From Tannerella sp. (lineage in GTDB: Bacteria > Bacteroidota > Bacteroidia > Bacteroidales > Tannerellaceae), in contig NZ_JAUMYS010000012.1 of assembly GCF_030528505.1 (NCBI RefSeq), positions 1 to 49,330 on the forward strand: 49,330 bases of DNA. Direction: 5' to 3'. Shown in pieces: positions 16,846 through 27,513 of the stretch. How positions within the stretch are numbered: position 1 is the first letter of the stretch; each line of letters starts with the position of its first letter. The notes under the pieces were generated by a model that worked only from the letters and a program-made list of their open reading frames with translations, made no database searches and was not told where the DNA came from. A program made the position numbers and the translations under genes.

Positions 16846-18699
16846 ATGATGAAGGCTCGACCGATTGAATTGCTCGCGCCGGCCAAAGACCTGCACTGTG
16901 GCAAGGAGGCTGTGCTGCACGGGGCCGATGCCGTATATATCGGTGCGCCCAAGTTCGGCGCACGTGCGGCGGCCGGTAATTCGCTCGACGATATCCGTGC
17001 GTTGTGCGATTTTGCTCATATATATAATGTGAAAATTTATGTCGCTCTGAATACGATTCTCAGAGACGACGAACTGTCGGATGCGGAACGGATGATCCAT
17101 CGGCTTTATGATGCCGGAGCCGATGCGCTGATTGTGCAGGATATGGGGATTACGCGACTCGATATTCCGCCGATTCCGCTGCACGCGAGCACGCAGATGG
17201 ATAATTGTACACCCGAAAAAGTGGCATTCTTGGGTCGTGCGGGTTTTGAGCAGGTGGTGCTGGCACGTGAGCTGACGCTCGAAGAGATACGCGAGATTGC
17301 CACACATGCCCCGAATGTAACGCTCGAAGCGTTTGTACACGGTGCCTTATGCGTCAGTTACAGTGGACGTTGTTACCTGAGTCAGGCGCTTACGGGACGC
17401 AGTGCCAACCGTGGCGCCTGCGCGCAATGTTGTCGTCTGCCCTATACGATGGTCGACGCGGACGGCAAGACGATCGCATCCGGTAAACATTTGCTTTCAC
17501 TGCGCGATATGAATCGTTCGGACGACCTCGAAGCGATGATGCATGCCGGCATTACGTCGTTCAAGGTCGAGGGACGCCTCAAAGATATGTCGTATGTCAA
17601 GAACATCACGGCCTTTTACCGCAGCCGTTTAGATGCGATTATCGCAAAGCATCCGGCGTTTTTCCGTGCTTCTGCCGGGCGTTCGTCATTCACGTTCGAG
17701 CCGCGTCCGGAGAAGAGTTTCAATCGCGGTTTTACGGGGTATTTTTTGCACGGTCGGGAGACGGAGATTACGTCGTTCGATACGCCCAAGTCGATCGGCG
17801 AACCGGTCGGCACGGTGAAAGAGGTGCAGGGACGTTCGCTGACCGTTTCGGGGGCTAAGCCTTTACATAATGGGGATGGGCTTGTCTTCCTCAATGCACG
17901 GGGTGAATTGGAGGGATTTCGCGTGAACCGGACGGAAGCGCATTGCATCTTTCCCGCTCAGATGCCGTTGGTAAAATCGAAGACCGTATTGTACCGCAAT
18001 TTCGATCATGATTTCGAGACGATGCTGGCCAAACCGTCTGCCGAGCGCAAAATTGATGTCACGATGGAATGGAGCGATTGTCCTGCAGGGTTTGCTTTAA
18101 CCATGACGGACGAGACGGATGCCCGCGTGACGGTCGTTCGGCCGTTTGCGCATGAATTGGCACGTAAGCCACAGGCCGATAATATCCGCGTGCAGTTGTC
18201 GAAACTCGGCGGTACGCCATTTGAAGCTGAAGATATTACGGTGACGATACGCGAAAACTATTTCGTGCCTTCGTCGTTGTTGAGCGAGATGCGTCGCGAG
18301 GCGGTAGAAAAGCTGCTCGCCGTGCGTCGGATCCGCTATCCGCGCCGCTATCTGAAGCGTTCGGCGTGCGATGATGCAATCGCATTCCCATCCGAAACGC
18401 TCGATTATACGGCGAATATTTATAACTCGGAAGCCGAAGCGTTTTATCGGCAGCACGGTGTGCAGCGGCTTGAACGTGCGTACGAAGAAAAACCTCTTGA
18501 AGGCGTTCCGTTGATGTATACCAAGCATTGCCTGCGTTACAGCATGGGCTGGTGCCCGGTACACCATCAGCGGAAGTCTCCGTACAAAGAGCCGTTTTAC
18601 CTGAAATACAAAGACACGTCTCTTCGGCTCGAGTTCGATTGTCGACGATGCGAGATGCGGGTGATGCTTACTCCGTCAGCCTCCCCACGAACTTCCTGA
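16846..18699 (+). CDS. U32 family peptidase, RlhA-like (23S rRNA hydroxylation)
   Basis: 617 residues. The N-terminal U32 domain starts [20 protein letters not shown] and contains [13 protein letters not shown] and [12 protein letters not shown], whose cysteines, with FDCRRCEMR near the C-terminus, suit an iron-sulphur centre. A DUF3656-like region fills about 350-500. Size and layout match E. coli RlhA/YdcP, which hydroxylates C2501 of 23S rRNA using prephenate; peptidase activity is doubtful for this branch. ATG 16846 abuts the metA stop, so translation is probably coupled; a second ATG follows at once. Its last 32 bp overlap the 3' end of metH on the other strand. Confidence 0.88.
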   Translation: MMKARPIELLAPAKDLHCGKEAVLHGADAVYIGAPKFGARAAAGNSLDDIRALCDFAHIYNVKIYVALNTILRDDELSDAERMIHRLYDAGADALIVQDMGITRLDIPPIPLHASTQMDNCTPEKVAFLGRAGFEQVVLARELTLEEIREIATHAPNVTLEAFVHGALCVSYSGRCYLSQALTGRSANRGACAQCCRLPYTMVDADGKTIASGKHLLSLRDMNRSDDLEAMMHAGITSFKVEGRLKDMSYVKNITAFYRSRLDAIIAKHPAFFRASAGRSSFTFEPRPEKSFNRGFTGYFLHGRETEITSFDTPKSIGEPVGTVKEVQGRSLTVSGAKPLHNGDGLVFLNARGELEGFRVNRTEAHCIFPAQMPLVKSKTVLYRNFDHDFETMLAKPSAERKIDVTMEWSDCPAGFALTMTDETDARVTVVRPFAHELARKPQADNIRVQLSKLGGTPFEAEDITVTIRENYFVPSSLLSEMRREAVEKLLAVRRIRYPRRYLKRSACDDAIAFPSETLDYTANIYNSEAEAFYRQHGVQRLERAYEEKPLEGVPLMYTKHCLRYSMGWCPVHHQRKSPYKEPFYLKYKDTSLRLEFDCRRCEMRVMLTPSASPRTS

Positions 18700-21600
18700 T
18701 ATGTTCGGCCGTTTCGCCGCGGCGGGCAGTGTAATCTGCCAGCTGATCTTCTCCGATACGCCCGATGATGAAGTAGTGGGATTCGGGGTGTGCGAAGTAG
18801 AAGCCGGCTACCGATGAGGTAGGGGAGAGCGCTCCGTTCTCGGTAATCGTGATGCCGATCTGGCCAACCCCGATTAACCGGTCTAAGGTGAAAATCAATC
18901 CCTGATCGGGCAGTGACGGATAGCCTACGGCCGGGCGGATACCCCGATAACGAACGCGAATCATATCGTCGAAAGAAATTTCTTCGTCCGGTACATAGCC
19001 CCAGTATTCGCGGCGTACTTTCGTATGCAGATACTCGGCCGAAGCCTCGGCCAAACGGTCGGAAAGGGTCTGGAGTAACATCAGATGGTAGCTGTCTTCT
19101 TCTTTCTCGTACTGTACGCGCAGCTCCTCCATGCAATCGCCGGCTGTCACCGCAAACGCGCCTACATAATCGTCGCGTCCTTCGGAAGCCGGCATCACAT
19201 AATCGGCCAGCGAGAGGCAGAAGCCTTTGGCGTTCCGGTGTTGCTGACGTAAGACGGGAATGACCATGTCGGCGATGCGGATATTATCACCTTCGCTGAC
19301 TGAAGGAAAGATGCCATAACGCGCCTTGCAGCATGCTTTGGTGGCTATCAGCTTTCTCAACACAGCCTGCGCATCGTCATACAGTTTCAGGGCCTCCTTC
19401 GCCTTGGCCCGCTCCGCTTCCGGACGTTTTTCGATCCACGCGGCACGACACGCCGGACAGTCGTGTAACTGCATCAGATCGTCGTAACGGCCGGTTATCC
19501 GCCATGCCGTAAAGAGGAAAACCCAGTTAATGTAGGGCACGACTTCGGATATGGGGATATCGATTTGCTGCAAACCTTTCTTCTTCGGTACGACAGGGAT
19601 ATAGTTTGCCCAGTCGGTGGGCTGCCCGAATTTTTGCGCTTCGGCATACGGCAGTAACGGCTTCACCTCTTCGTTCGCTTTGGCCTGACGCAGCTGTTCG
19701 TACTCGTTGGTCAGCTCGTTTACGTAAGCGTCGTGAGTGGCCGGATTGAGCAGTTTGGCCGCGATCAGCGGATTTTGTGAGGCGTCGAGTACATGAATCA
19801 CCGGATGGTCGTAATGCGGAGCGATTTTCAGTGCCGTGTGCAGTTTCGACGTGGTGGCACCGCCTACCATGATCGGGATACGGAAGCCGGCCTTCTGCAT
19901 TTCGTCGGTTACATGCACCATCTCTTCGAGCGACGGAGTGATCAGTCCCGACAGGCAGAGCAGATCGGGTTGTTCGTTGCGTACCGTTTCGATGATTTTT
20001 TCGGCCGGCACCATCACGCCGAGGTCGATCACTTCGTAATTATTACATGTCAGGACAATCGAGACAATATTCTTGCCGATGTCGTGCACATCGCCTTTGA
20101 CGGTGGCAAAGACGACCTTGCCGGCTTTGGTCGCCCCCGACGTGGTCTTCTGCGCTTCGATGGCCGGCTGAAGGATGGCGACGGCTTTTTTCATCGTGCG
20201 TGCTGTTTTCACGACTTGGGGGAGGAACATTTTTCCGGCACCGAACAAATCGCCGACACGGTTCATCCCGTTCATCAACGGTCCGTCGATGATGGCGACG
20301 GCTTGTCCGTACTGTTTCAAGGCTTCCTCCAAATCCTCTTCGAGAAAGTCGCCGATCCCTTTCAGCAACGCATATTCGAGTCGCTCGTCGAGCGACTGGT
20401 CGCGCCATGCGTCATGCGCCTTTTCCTGCTCGCCGGAGGCTTGCTCGATATGACTTTGCGCGTAGGCGATCAGTTCCTCGGCCGCTTCGGGACGACGCGC
20501 CAAGATCACATCTTCGAGGAGGTTGCGGAACGAAGGCTCAATATCTTCGTATGTGACCGATGCCGAAGGGTTCACGATGCCCATATCCATGCCTTCGCGG
20601 ATGGCATGGTAGAGGAATACCGCGTGCATGGCTTCGCGGACGTAGTTGTTTCCGCGGAACGAGAACGAGAGGTTACTCACGCCACCGCTCACCTTGGCTC
20701 CGGGCAGATGCTTTTTGATCCACCCCACGGCACGGATAAAGTCGAGGCCGTAGCCGTTGTGTTCGGGCATACCGGTCGCGATGGCCAGCACGTTGGGGTC
20801 GAAGATAATATCCTGCGGGAGAAAGCCGGCCTTTTCGGTCAGCAGACGGTAGGCGCGTTCGCAGACTTCGATTTTACGCTCGAAAACGTCGGCCTGTCCC
20901 TGCTCGTCGAACGCCATCACTACGGTGGCCGCTCCCAGTCGGCGTATCCTTGCGGCATGTTGCAGAAATTCTTCTTCGCCTTCCTTGAGACTGATGGAGT
21001 TAACGATGCTCTTGCCCTGTACGCACATAAGTCCTTGTACGATGACCTCCCATTTCGAAGAGTCGATCATGATCGGTACGCGCGAAATGTCCGGCTCGGC
21101 GGCGATCAGGTTCAGGAATATCCTCATCTCCTCCACCGCATCGAGCAGACCATCGTCCATGTTGATGTCGAGCACTTGGGCGCCGTCTTCAACCTGTTTG
21201 TGGGCGATGGTCAATGCTTCTTCGTAATTCTTCTCCTTGACGAGGCGGAGGAATTTCCGTGAACCAGCTACGTTGCAACGTTCGCCGATATTCAGGAAGT
21301 TGTTTTCCGGCTTGACTTCCAGCAGTTCGAGTCCGGAGAGCCAAAGTGTATCCTTCGCAGGCACGGGTGTGTGAGGCCGTGCATGAGCCGTCAGCTCCGA
21401 ATATTTTGCGATGTGTTCGGGGGTTGTCCCGCAACATCCTCCGACGATATTTACTAATCCTTCGTCGATGAAATCTTTGATTTGAGAAGCCATCTTCTCC
21501 GGCGTCTCGTCGTACCGGCCAAACTGGTTGGGTAGTCCGGCATTCGGATAGGCGCTGATAAAGTACGGTGCAATGTCGCCCAGTTCTTTGAGGTACGGTT

Positions 21601-22357
21601 TCATATCGGAGGCTCCGAACGAGCAGTTCAGTCCGATGCTCATCAGCGGAATATGGTGCACGGAGGCCAGAAAAGCGGCGAGGGTCTGACCGGAGAATGT
21701 GCGTCCTCCCTGTCCCGACAAGGTCAGGGAGAGCATGATGGGACGTTCGTAAGCTTTATCCTGCATCACGTCTAAAGCCGCTTCGAGACCGGCTTTTACG
21801 TTCAGCGTATCGAACGTTGTTTCAAAGAGGACCAGATCGACACCCCCGTCGATCAGCGCTTTGACCTGCTCGTGATAGGCCTTGAACAGGTCCATGTAAG
21901 AAACGGCTCGGAAAGCGGGGTCGCTCACGTCGGGACTCATCGACGCCGTTTTGTTGGTCGGGCCGATCGATCCGGCTACGAAGATGGAACGTTCGGGATG
22001 TTCGTTCATGTATTCGTCGGCTAGTAGGCGTGTCAACTTCCCGGCGGCGAGGTTCATCTCGCGTACGAGCGAAGACATGCCGTAGTCTTCCATCGAAATG
22101 GCGTTGGCATTGAACGTATTGGTCGTAAAAATATCGGTTCCCGCATCGAGATATTGCTGATGAATGGAACGGATCACGTCGGGACGGGTGATATTCAGCA
22201 GGTCGTTATTGCCTTTGAGCGCCCCCGGAAAATCGGCAAACTGCTGTCCACGATAATCTTCCTCGCTGAGTTTGAATCCTTGTATCATCGTACCCATCCC
22301 TCCATCGAGGATCAGGATACGTTCGCTAAGTAGCTGTTGTATTGTTTTTTTTGTCAT
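18668..22357 (-). CDS. metH: Cobalamin-dependent methionine synthase
   Basis: 1229 residues with all four modules. The homocysteine domain (1-325) has the zinc ligands Cys245 in GLNCSFGAS and Cys308/Cys309 in [10 protein letters not shown]. The pterin (methyl-folate) domain (about 345-610) has [17 protein letters not shown]. The cap and B12 domain (about 650-880) has [10 protein letters not shown], with His758 as the cobalt ligand. The AdoMet reactivation domain ends the protein, with [12 protein letters not shown]. It methylates homocysteine to methionine using methyltetrahydrofolate. The leftward gene overlaps the convergent U32 gene by 32 bp. metA and metH side by side form a methionine locus on opposite strands. 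Confidence 0.98.
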   Translation of the reverse strand: MTKKTIQQLLSERILILDGGMGTMIQGFKLSEEDYRGQQFADFPGALKGNNDLLNITRPDVIRSIHQQYLDAGTDIFTTNTFNANAISMEDYGMSSLVREMNLAAGKLTRLLADEYMNEHPERSIFVAGSIGPTNKTASMSPDVSDPAFRAVSYMDLFKAYHEQVKALIDGGVDLVLFETTFDTLNVKAGLEAALDVMQDKAYERPIMLSLTLSGQGGRTFSGQTLAAFLASVHHIPLMSIGLNCSFGASDMKPYLKELGDIAPYFISAYPNAGLPNQFGRYDETPEKMASQIKDFIDEGLVNIVGGCCGTTPEHIAKYSELTAHARPHTPVPAKDTLWLSGLELLEVKPENNFLNIGERCNVAGSRKFLRLVKEKNYEEALTIAHKQVEDGAQVLDINMDDGLLDAVEEMRIFLNLIAAEPDISRVPIMIDSSKWEVIVQGLMCVQGKSIVNSISLKEGEEEFLQHAARIRRLGAATVVMAFDEQGQADVFERKIEVCERAYRLLTEKAGFLPQDIIFDPNVLAIATGMPEHNGYGLDFIRAVGWIKKHLPGAKVSGGVSNLSFSFRGNNYVREAMHAVFLYHAIREGMDMGIVNPSASVTYEDIEPSFRNLLEDVILARRPEAAEELIAYAQSHIEQASGEQEKAHDAWRDQSLDERLEYALLKGIGDFLEEDLEEALKQYGQAVAIIDGPLMNGMNRVGDLFGAGKMFLPQVVKTARTMKKAVAILQPAIEAQKTTSGATKAGKVVFATVKGDVHDIGKNIVSIVLTCNNYEVIDLGVMVPAEKIIETVRNEQPDLLCLSGLITPSLEEMVHVTDEMQKAGFRIPIMVGGATTSKLHTALKIAPHYDHPVIHVLDASQNPLIAAKLLNPATHDAYVNELTNEYEQLRQAKANEEVKPLLPYAEAQKFGQPTDWANYIPVVPKKKGLQQIDIPISEVVPYINWVFLFTAWRITGRYDDLMQLHDCPACRAAWIEKRPEAERAKAKEALKLYDDAQAVLRKLIATKACCKARYGIFPSVSEGDNIRIADMVIPVLRQQHRNAKGFCLSLADYVMPASEGRDDYVGAFAVTAGDCMEELRVQYEKEEDSYHLMLLQTLSDRLAEASAEYLHTKVRREYWGYVPDEEISFDDMIRVRYRGIRPAVGYPSLPDQGLIFTLDRLIGVGQIGITITENGALSPTSSVAGFYFAHPESHYFIIGRIGEDQLADYTARRGETAEHIRKFVGRLTE

Positions 22358-22380
22358 GAATGTGCTGAGTTAAAGGGATA

Positions 22381-22388
22381 CAAAAGTA
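22381..22388 (-). promoter_or_regulatory. Promoter -7 element for metH
   Basis: Complement reads TACTTTTG; predicted leader about 18 nt. With so short a leader there is no room for a cobalamin or SAM riboswitch. Confidence 0.45.
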
Positions 22389-22521
22389 CGGAAAATATCT
22401 CATTCGGTTGGGTCTCGTTCTGTTTTTTTGAGTCATTCCTCACATTTTCATAAGGAACGGAGAAGGAGGTGGCGGAAAAAAACTTTTTCTTTACTCGTGC
22501 GGAACTTCGAGAATTATCCTG

Positions 22522-22529
22522 TATTTTTG
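22522..22529 (+). promoter_or_regulatory. Promoter -7 element for the antiporter gene
   Basis: TATTTTTG. The predicted transcript start near 22536 favours the ATG at 22552 over the GTG at 22540. No -33 match. Confidence 0.4.
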
Positions 22530-22551
22530 CCTGACAAATGTGTATTCTTCG

Positions 22552-24846
22552 ATGAAAAAAGGCGCCAAGAGTTTAACGTTTTATGCGTTGATGATTTTGG
22601 TTTTCGGCGCGTTGATGTATCTCGTCATCCGCGAAGGCCAGAGCCACCAAAGGGTGGTGGATGCGGTTGTGCAAGCCGATGCGCCGAAGAATCTGGCGGA
22701 AGGGTTCACCGTTTTTCTGCAACTCGTTTCCGAGCATATTCATTCTTCGTTCGGGTTGTTGCTGTTGCAAATCATTGTCATCCTGATTACGTGCCGCATT
22801 GTCGGGGTGCTTTTCAAGAAGATCGGTCAGCCGATGGTTGTTGGTGAGATTTTGGCGGGAATCATTTTGGGTCCGTCTGTTTTAGGACATTTCGCGCCCG
22901 ATTTTTCGCAGTTTCTGTTTCCCAAAGAATCGCTGTCGAACATCAATCTACTCAGTCAGTTCGGACTGATGCTTTTCATGTATACCATCGGGATGGAGCT
23001 GGACATGAGTGTGGTGCGGAAGAAGCTGCGCGAGACGATGATGATCAGTTATACGTGCATGCTGATGTCGTTCTTCCTCGGTATGGTGGCGGCCTATCTC
23101 ATTTACGACCAGTACGCTTATCAGGATACGCCGTTTCTGCCTTTCGCGCTGTTTATCGGGATTACGATGAGCATCACGGCCTTCCCGGTGCTGGCACGCA
23201 TCATTCAGGAACATCGTCTGACGCGTACGCATCTGGGCACGGTGGCGCTGGCCAGCGCGGCCAACGGCGACGTCACGGCATGGTGCCTGTTGGCCATCGT
23301 CGTCGCGGTGGCGCAGGCCGGAACGATGCTGAGCGCGATCTACAACATCGTTTTCGCGGCCGTCTATATTTTGATGATGTTCGTTGTGGTGCGTCCGCTG
23401 CTGCGGATGGTCGGCAACTTGTATCACAACAAGGAAGTCGTGAGCAAACCGCTCGTGACGCTGATGTTTCTGCTCTTGCTGACGTCTTCTTATCTGACGG
23501 AAATTTTGGGCTTGCACGCGCTGTTCGGTGCTTTCGTGACCGGGTTGGTGATGCCGGAGAACTTGCGTTTTCGCAAAATTATGACGGAGAAGGTGGAAGA
23601 CGTATCGCTCGTATTATTCCTGCCCTTGTTCTTCGCCTCGACGGGGTTGCGTACCGAAATCGGGCTGATCGACTCGCCCGACATGTGGCTGACCTGCCTG
23701 CTTTTTATCGTGATTTCGACGGTGGGGAAGTTCGGCGGGGCGTTGATCTCGGCACGTTTCGAAAACGAAAGCTGGAAGAGCAGCTTTTCGCTCGGCGCGT
23801 TGATGAATACGCACGGTCTGATGGAGCTGATCGCGCTGACCATCGGTTATGAAATGAAGATTCTCCCGCCCCCTGTCTTCGTGATGCTGATTCTGATGAC
23901 GCTCTTCACCACGTTTATGACGACTCCGCTCCTCAAATTCATCAATCTTTGCTTCCGCACAGGCGAGAAGATCAAACAGCAACGGATGGAGCAATTTAAA
24001 GAAGGACGGTTTAAGGTGCTGCTTTCGTTCGGGCGGGCGGGCAACGGACAGATTATGCTCGATGTGGCGCACCAGATGTTCTCGCAGGGTAAGGATAAAC
24101 TTGACCTGACGGCGTTGCATCTGACGGTCGGGTCGGACGTCAATCCGCTGCATACCGACAATTTCGAGCGCGTCAGCTTCGGCCCGGTTCTCTACGAGGC
24201 GCGCAAGCTGAACATGCAGATACATACGCGCTACGAGGTGGCCGACAACGCGAGCGAATCGATTGTCCGCATCGTCAACGACGAGCGGTACGACTTCCTG
24301 CTCGTGGGCGCCGGCATCTCGATGAGCAATCTCTCGTCCGATATCGACGCGCGGAGCATCCAAAAGTCGTTCTTCGGCATCTTCAAGAAACTCAAGGTGC
24401 AAGACTTGTTCTCGCCCGGATCGCTGATTCACGACAAAACGAAAGAATTCATCGAGCAGAGTCGTTCGTCGGTGGGCGTGTTTGTCAATCGCGGATTCGC
24501 ACAGGCTAACCATATTCTGCTCCTTATCAATTCGTCGGACGACCTGATTCTGCTCGACTACGTGCGCTTGCTGTTGCGGTCGACTCACGGCACAGTCAGC
24601 CTTTTGAATCGCACGAATTTCGCTTCCGATCAGAGCGATTACATCCTCCAGAACTTGAATGACTTTGCGAACGAGACGGAGAACGCGCACATCCTCCCCG
24701 AGAAGAACCTGATGAGCGAATCGTTCAGCGATCATGATTTTATGCTTGTCAGCTATACGGCGTGGAACTTTATCTCCGAAGAATGCAAAGACGCCCTTCA
24801 GGATATGCCCTCCACACTGATCATTAACCATCGGGAAAAGGTGTAA
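22552..24846 (+). CDS. Cation:proton antiporter (CPA2 family) with C-terminal cytosolic domain
   Basis: 764 residues. About 13 membrane segments cover residues 1-450, including the CPA2 hallmarks GQPMVVGEILAGIILGPSVLG, FGLMLFMYTIGMELDM and ALASAANGDVTAWCLLAI, the last holding the Asp of the ion-binding site. MNTHGLMELIALTIGYEMKIL follows as in KefB-like transporters. The C-terminal 300 residues are soluble, and FKVLLSFGRAGNGQIMLDVA followed by YDFLLVGAG suggests universal-stress-like folds that may sense a ligand. It probably exchanges Na+ or K+ for protons. The start at 22552 (MKKGAKSLTF) is preferred because it follows the predicted transcript start. Confidence 0.93.
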   Translation: MKKGAKSLTFYALMILVFGALMYLVIREGQSHQRVVDAVVQADAPKNLAEGFTVFLQLVSEHIHSSFGLLLLQIIVILITCRIVGVLFKKIGQPMVVGEILAGIILGPSVLGHFAPDFSQFLFPKESLSNINLLSQFGLMLFMYTIGMELDMSVVRKKLRETMMISYTCMLMSFFLGMVAAYLIYDQYAYQDTPFLPFALFIGITMSITAFPVLARIIQEHRLTRTHLGTVALASAANGDVTAWCLLAIVVAVAQAGTMLSAIYNIVFAAVYILMMFVVVRPLLRMVGNLYHNKEVVSKPLVTLMFLLLLTSSYLTEILGLHALFGAFVTGLVMPENLRFRKIMTEKVEDVSLVLFLPLFFASTGLRTEIGLIDSPDMWLTCLLFIVISTVGKFGGALISARFENESWKSSFSLGALMNTHGLMELIALTIGYEMKILPPPVFVMLILMTLFTTFMTTPLLKFINLCFRTGEKIKQQRMEQFKEGRFKVLLSFGRAGNGQIMLDVAHQMFSQGKDKLDLTALHLTVGSDVNPLHTDNFERVSFGPVLYEARKLNMQIHTRYEVADNASESIVRIVNDERYDFLLVGAGISMSNLSSDIDARSIQKSFFGIFKKLKVQDLFSPGSLIHDKTKEFIEQSRSSVGVFVNRGFAQANHILLLINSSDDLILLDYVRLLLRSTHGTVSLLNRTNFASDQSDYILQNLNDFANETENAHILPEKNLMSESFSDHDFMLVSYTAWNFISEECKDALQDMPSTLIINHREKV

Positions 24847-24918
24847 ACCTCCATAACATGTGTCACGCATAACAATTAACCATTGACAATGGATAAACAG
24901 CCCGAAGCGAATCATAGT

Positions 24919-24956
24919 AAAAAAGCAACGATCCTCTTGCGAGACGTTGCTTTTTT
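24919..24956. terminator. Bidirectional rho-independent terminator
   Basis: AAAAGCAACG and CGTTGCTTTT form a perfect 10-bp stem around a 14-nt loop, with T tracts on both sides. It can end both the antiporter transcript and the leftward rpsO transcript. Confidence 0.85.
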
Positions 24957-24981
24957 ATACCGTTGTGTTCGGATATCCGGA

Positions 24982-25251
24982 TTATTTACGGATGCCGAGT
25001 TCTTTGATGATGGCACGATAACGTTCGATATCGACCTTCATCAGGTAGTCGAGCAGACGACGACGCTTACCTACGAGCATCTTCAATGCGCGCGAAGTAT
25101 TGAAGTCTTTCTTGTTCTTCTTCATGTGCTCGGTCAGATGACTGATGCGATACGTGAACAACGCGATCTGACTTTCTGCCGATCCGGTGTCGGCTTTCGA
25201 TTTTCCGTATTTTCCGAAAATCTCTTCTTTTTTTGCTGAATCTAAATACAT
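24982..25251 (-). CDS. rpsO: 30S ribosomal protein S15
   Basis: 89 residues, the standard length. It binds 16S rRNA in the central domain early in 30S assembly. DTGSAESQIALFTYRISHLT and HMKKNKKDFNTSRALKMLVG, then KRRRLLDYL, are diagnostic. It is a single-gene unit with its own promoter (25295-25325) and terminator (24919-24956). The pnp gene, its frequent partner in other phyla, is not adjacent. Confidence 0.98.
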   Translation of the reverse strand: MYLDSAKKEEIFGKYGKSKADTGSAESQIALFTYRISHLTEHMKKNKKDFNTSRALKMLVGKRRRLLDYLMKVDIERYRAIIKELGIRK

Positions 25252-25294
25252 GTTCTACTTTGAATAAATTAATACCATTTTATTTAAGCGGCTG

Positions 25295-25325
25295 CAAAGA
25301 TAGAGCTTTTATTCGGACAGACAAA
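25295..25325 (-). promoter_or_regulatory. Promoter for rpsO
   Basis: On the complement: TTTG (25325-25322), 19 nt, TATCTTTG (25302-25295), a full consensus match. Predicted leader about 37 nt, which could host S15 autoregulation. Confidence 0.7.
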
Positions 25326-25343
25326 CGTTTCCGACCGCTTTTT

Positions 25344-25375
25344 TTCGCGTCGTTGATTTTTTATGCTTACTTTTG
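25344..25375 (+). promoter_or_regulatory. Promoter for typA
   Basis: TTCG 25344-25347, 20 nt, TACTTTTG 25368-25375. Same form as the pyrB promoter. Predicted leader about 18 nt. Confidence 0.55.
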
Positions 25376-25399
25376 CCCCCCGAAAGGAACAGGTTATCT

Positions 25400-27208
25400 A
25401 TGCAAAAAATTAGAAATATTGCCATCATCGCCCATGTAGATCATGGCAAGACGACACTGGTTGACAAAATGCTGCTGGCCGGTAAGCTTTTCCGTGAAGG
25501 ACAGGCCGAGCCGGATCAGTTTCTGGACAGTAACGATCTGGAACGCGAGCGAGGAATTACGATTCTCGCCAAAAACGTGTCCATTAATTATAAGGATTAT
25601 AAGATCAACATCATCGACACGCCCGGGCATGCCGACTTCGGCGGCGAGGTGGAGCGCGTGCTCAATATGGCCGACGGGTGTCTGCTGCTTGTCGATGCGT
25701 TCGAAGGACCGATGCCCCAGACGCGCTTCGTCCTGCAAAAGGCGATCCAGATCGGGTTGAAACCGATCGTAGTCATCAACAAGGTCGATAAGCCCAACTG
25801 TCGTCCGTCGGAAGTACAGGAGATGGTCTTCGATCTGATGTTCAGTCTTGACGCCACGGAAGAACAGCTCGACTTCCCGACGCTCTTCGGTTCGGCCAAG
25901 CAAGGATGGATGTCAGACGACTGTCAGCAGCCGACAGAGGATATTTATCCGCTGCTCGACGCCATCATTCAACATATCCCCGAGCCGGAAACACTCGAAG
26001 GAGCCTCGCAGATGCTGATCACTTCGCTTGATTACTCCAAATACGTGGGGCGAATTGCCGTGGGGCGCGTCTATCGTGGCGAACTTCGCGAAGGACAGGA
26101 CATCATGCTTTGCAAGCGCGACGGCTCGCTCGTGCGCTCAAAAATCAAGGAGATCAATGTATTTGAAGGATTAGGACGCAAAAAAGTAGAGGCTGTGCCT
26201 TCGGGCGATATCTGTGCCGTGATCGGGGTGGAAGGTTTCGAGATCGGAGAGACGATTGCCGATGCTAACGAGCCGGAAGCGCTCCCGACGATCGCCATCG
26301 ACGAGCCGACGATGTCGATGCTCTTCACGATCAACAACTCGCCGTTCTTCGGCAAGGACGGAAAATTTGTTACGTCGCGCCACATTTTCGAACGCCTCAC
26401 GAAGGAGCTGGACAAAAACCTCGCGTTACGTGTCGAACCGACGGAATCGGCCGACTCATGGAACGTGTTCGGGCGCGGGGTACTTCACTTATCGGTGCTT
26501 ATCGAAACGATGCGTCGCGAAGGCTACGAACTGCAGGTAGGACAACCTCAGGTGATCATCAAGGAGATCGACGGCGTCAAACACGAGCCGGTAGAACAGC
26601 TGACAGTGAATCTGCCTGAGGAATGCGCCAGCAAGATCATCGACGTGGTGACGAAGCGCAAAGGCGAAATGATGTCGATGGAAAGCAAGAACGACCGTGT
26701 TTTTCTTGTCTTCACCATACCTTCGCGCGGTATCATCGGACTGAACAACCTCGTGCTTACTCTCTCAGCCGGTGAGGCGATCATGGCACATCGCTTCCTC
26801 GAGTTTCAGCCGTGGAAAGGGGCTATCGAGCGTCGGCAGAACGGCTCTATCATCGCCATGGAGACGGGCAACGCGTTTGCCTACGCGCTCAATAACCTGC
26901 AATCGCGCGGACGATTTTTTATCGCACCCGGCGACGATGTATATGCCGGTCAGGTGGTCGGCGAACATACGAAAGAAGGCGATCTGGTCGTGAACGTTAC
27001 CAAATCGAAAAAACTGACAAACATGCGCGCCTCCGGCTCGGACGAGAAGGTGGCGTTGGCACCCCCGACCGTCTTCAGCCTCGAAGATGCGCTCGAATAC
27101 ATCAAGGCCGACGAATACGTCGAGGTGACGCCTCATTTTATGCGCATGCGCAAAATCCTTCTCGACGAAAACGAACGCAAGCGTCAGCAAAAAGCGTCGG
27201 CTGGATAA
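25400..27208 (+). CDS. typA: Translational GTPase TypA/BipA
   Basis: 602 residues. It is a ribosome-binding GTPase of the EF-G/LepA class involved in 50S assembly and stress adaptation. The G motifs are AHVDHGKTTLVDKML, RGITILAK, DTPGHADFGGEVERV and NKVDKPNC. Domain II and the BipA-specific C-terminal part (VTKRKGEMMSMESKNDRVF, ELQVGQPQVIIKEIDG) follow in order. ATG 25400 (MQKIRNIAIIAHVDHG) is the family start; a TTG at 25373 lies within the promoter. Downstream lies the 41-bp repeat array rather than a recognisable terminator. Confidence 0.98.
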   Translation: MQKIRNIAIIAHVDHGKTTLVDKMLLAGKLFREGQAEPDQFLDSNDLERERGITILAKNVSINYKDYKINIIDTPGHADFGGEVERVLNMADGCLLLVDAFEGPMPQTRFVLQKAIQIGLKPIVVINKVDKPNCRPSEVQEMVFDLMFSLDATEEQLDFPTLFGSAKQGWMSDDCQQPTEDIYPLLDAIIQHIPEPETLEGASQMLITSLDYSKYVGRIAVGRVYRGELREGQDIMLCKRDGSLVRSKIKEINVFEGLGRKKVEAVPSGDICAVIGVEGFEIGETIADANEPEALPTIAIDEPTMSMLFTINNSPFFGKDGKFVTSRHIFERLTKELDKNLALRVEPTESADSWNVFGRGVLHLSVLIETMRREGYELQVGQPQVIIKEIDGVKHEPVEQLTVNLPEECASKIIDVVTKRKGEMMSMESKNDRVFLVFTIPSRGIIGLNNLVLTLSAGEAIMAHRFLEFQPWKGAIERRQNGSIIAMETGNAFAYALNNLQSRGRFFIAPGDDVYAGQVVGEHTKEGDLVVNVTKSKKLTNMRASGSDEKVALAPPTVFSLEDALEYIKADEYVEVTPHFMRMRKILLDENERKRQQKASAG

Positions 27209-27221
27209 GTCAAAACACGTC

Positions 27222-27467
27222 GCGGCAGAAAAGAACTGCACGCGAAGTTCCCGAGACTGTTCGATCGCCGTCGAAAGTCTCCGGGAAATTTGCGAGGACT
27301 TTTGATCCTCGGCGAGAGTCTCGGCAAAGTTCGCGAAAACTTCTGTTCCTTGACGGAAGTCTCCGCGAAGCTCGCGCGAATCTCCGATCTTCAACGAAAG
27401 ACTTCATGCAATGCGCGAGAATGTTTGATCTTCAACGGAGGACTTGGCGAGATTCGCCGGAAATTTC
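27222..27467. repeat. Six degenerate 41-bp tandem repeats
   Basis: Units start at 27222, 27263, 27304, 27345, 27386 and 27427, each exactly 41 bp with no insertion or deletion. Most begin GATC(C/T)TC, then contain a GA(A/G)AGTCT-like core, a central dyad of the type GCGAAnnTCGC, and an AACTT-like end. The first unit is the most diverged. The period is not a multiple of three, so this is not a coding repeat. It fills most of the 376-bp typA-hcp gap. Confidence 0.85.
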
Positions 27468-27497
27468 CACCTTAAAAATAACTAAAAAATACTCCAT

Positions 27498-27513
27498 TGT
27501 CACATAGGTGACA
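27498..27513. promoter_or_regulatory. Perfect 16-bp palindrome, candidate Crp/Fnr-type operator of hcp
   Basis: TGTCAC-ATAG-GTGACA. Its centre (27505.5) is about 40-43 bp upstream of the predicted hcp transcript start, the usual place for a class II activator of the Crp/Fnr family. HcpR-type regulators control hcp in many anaerobes; linking this site to HcpR is an inference. Confidence 0.6.

Noticed and set aside
19793-21262. Long open frame (489 codons) antisense to metH; similar ones opposite alaS, hcp, rpsA and the antiporter
   Set aside because: They are shadows of strongly biased codons in real genes, with low-complexity, His/Arg/Asp-rich products and no family resemblance.
27222-27467. 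Reading the 41-bp array as a CRISPR
   Set aside because: Units are directly tandem, without spacers, and too diverged; no cas genes are present.
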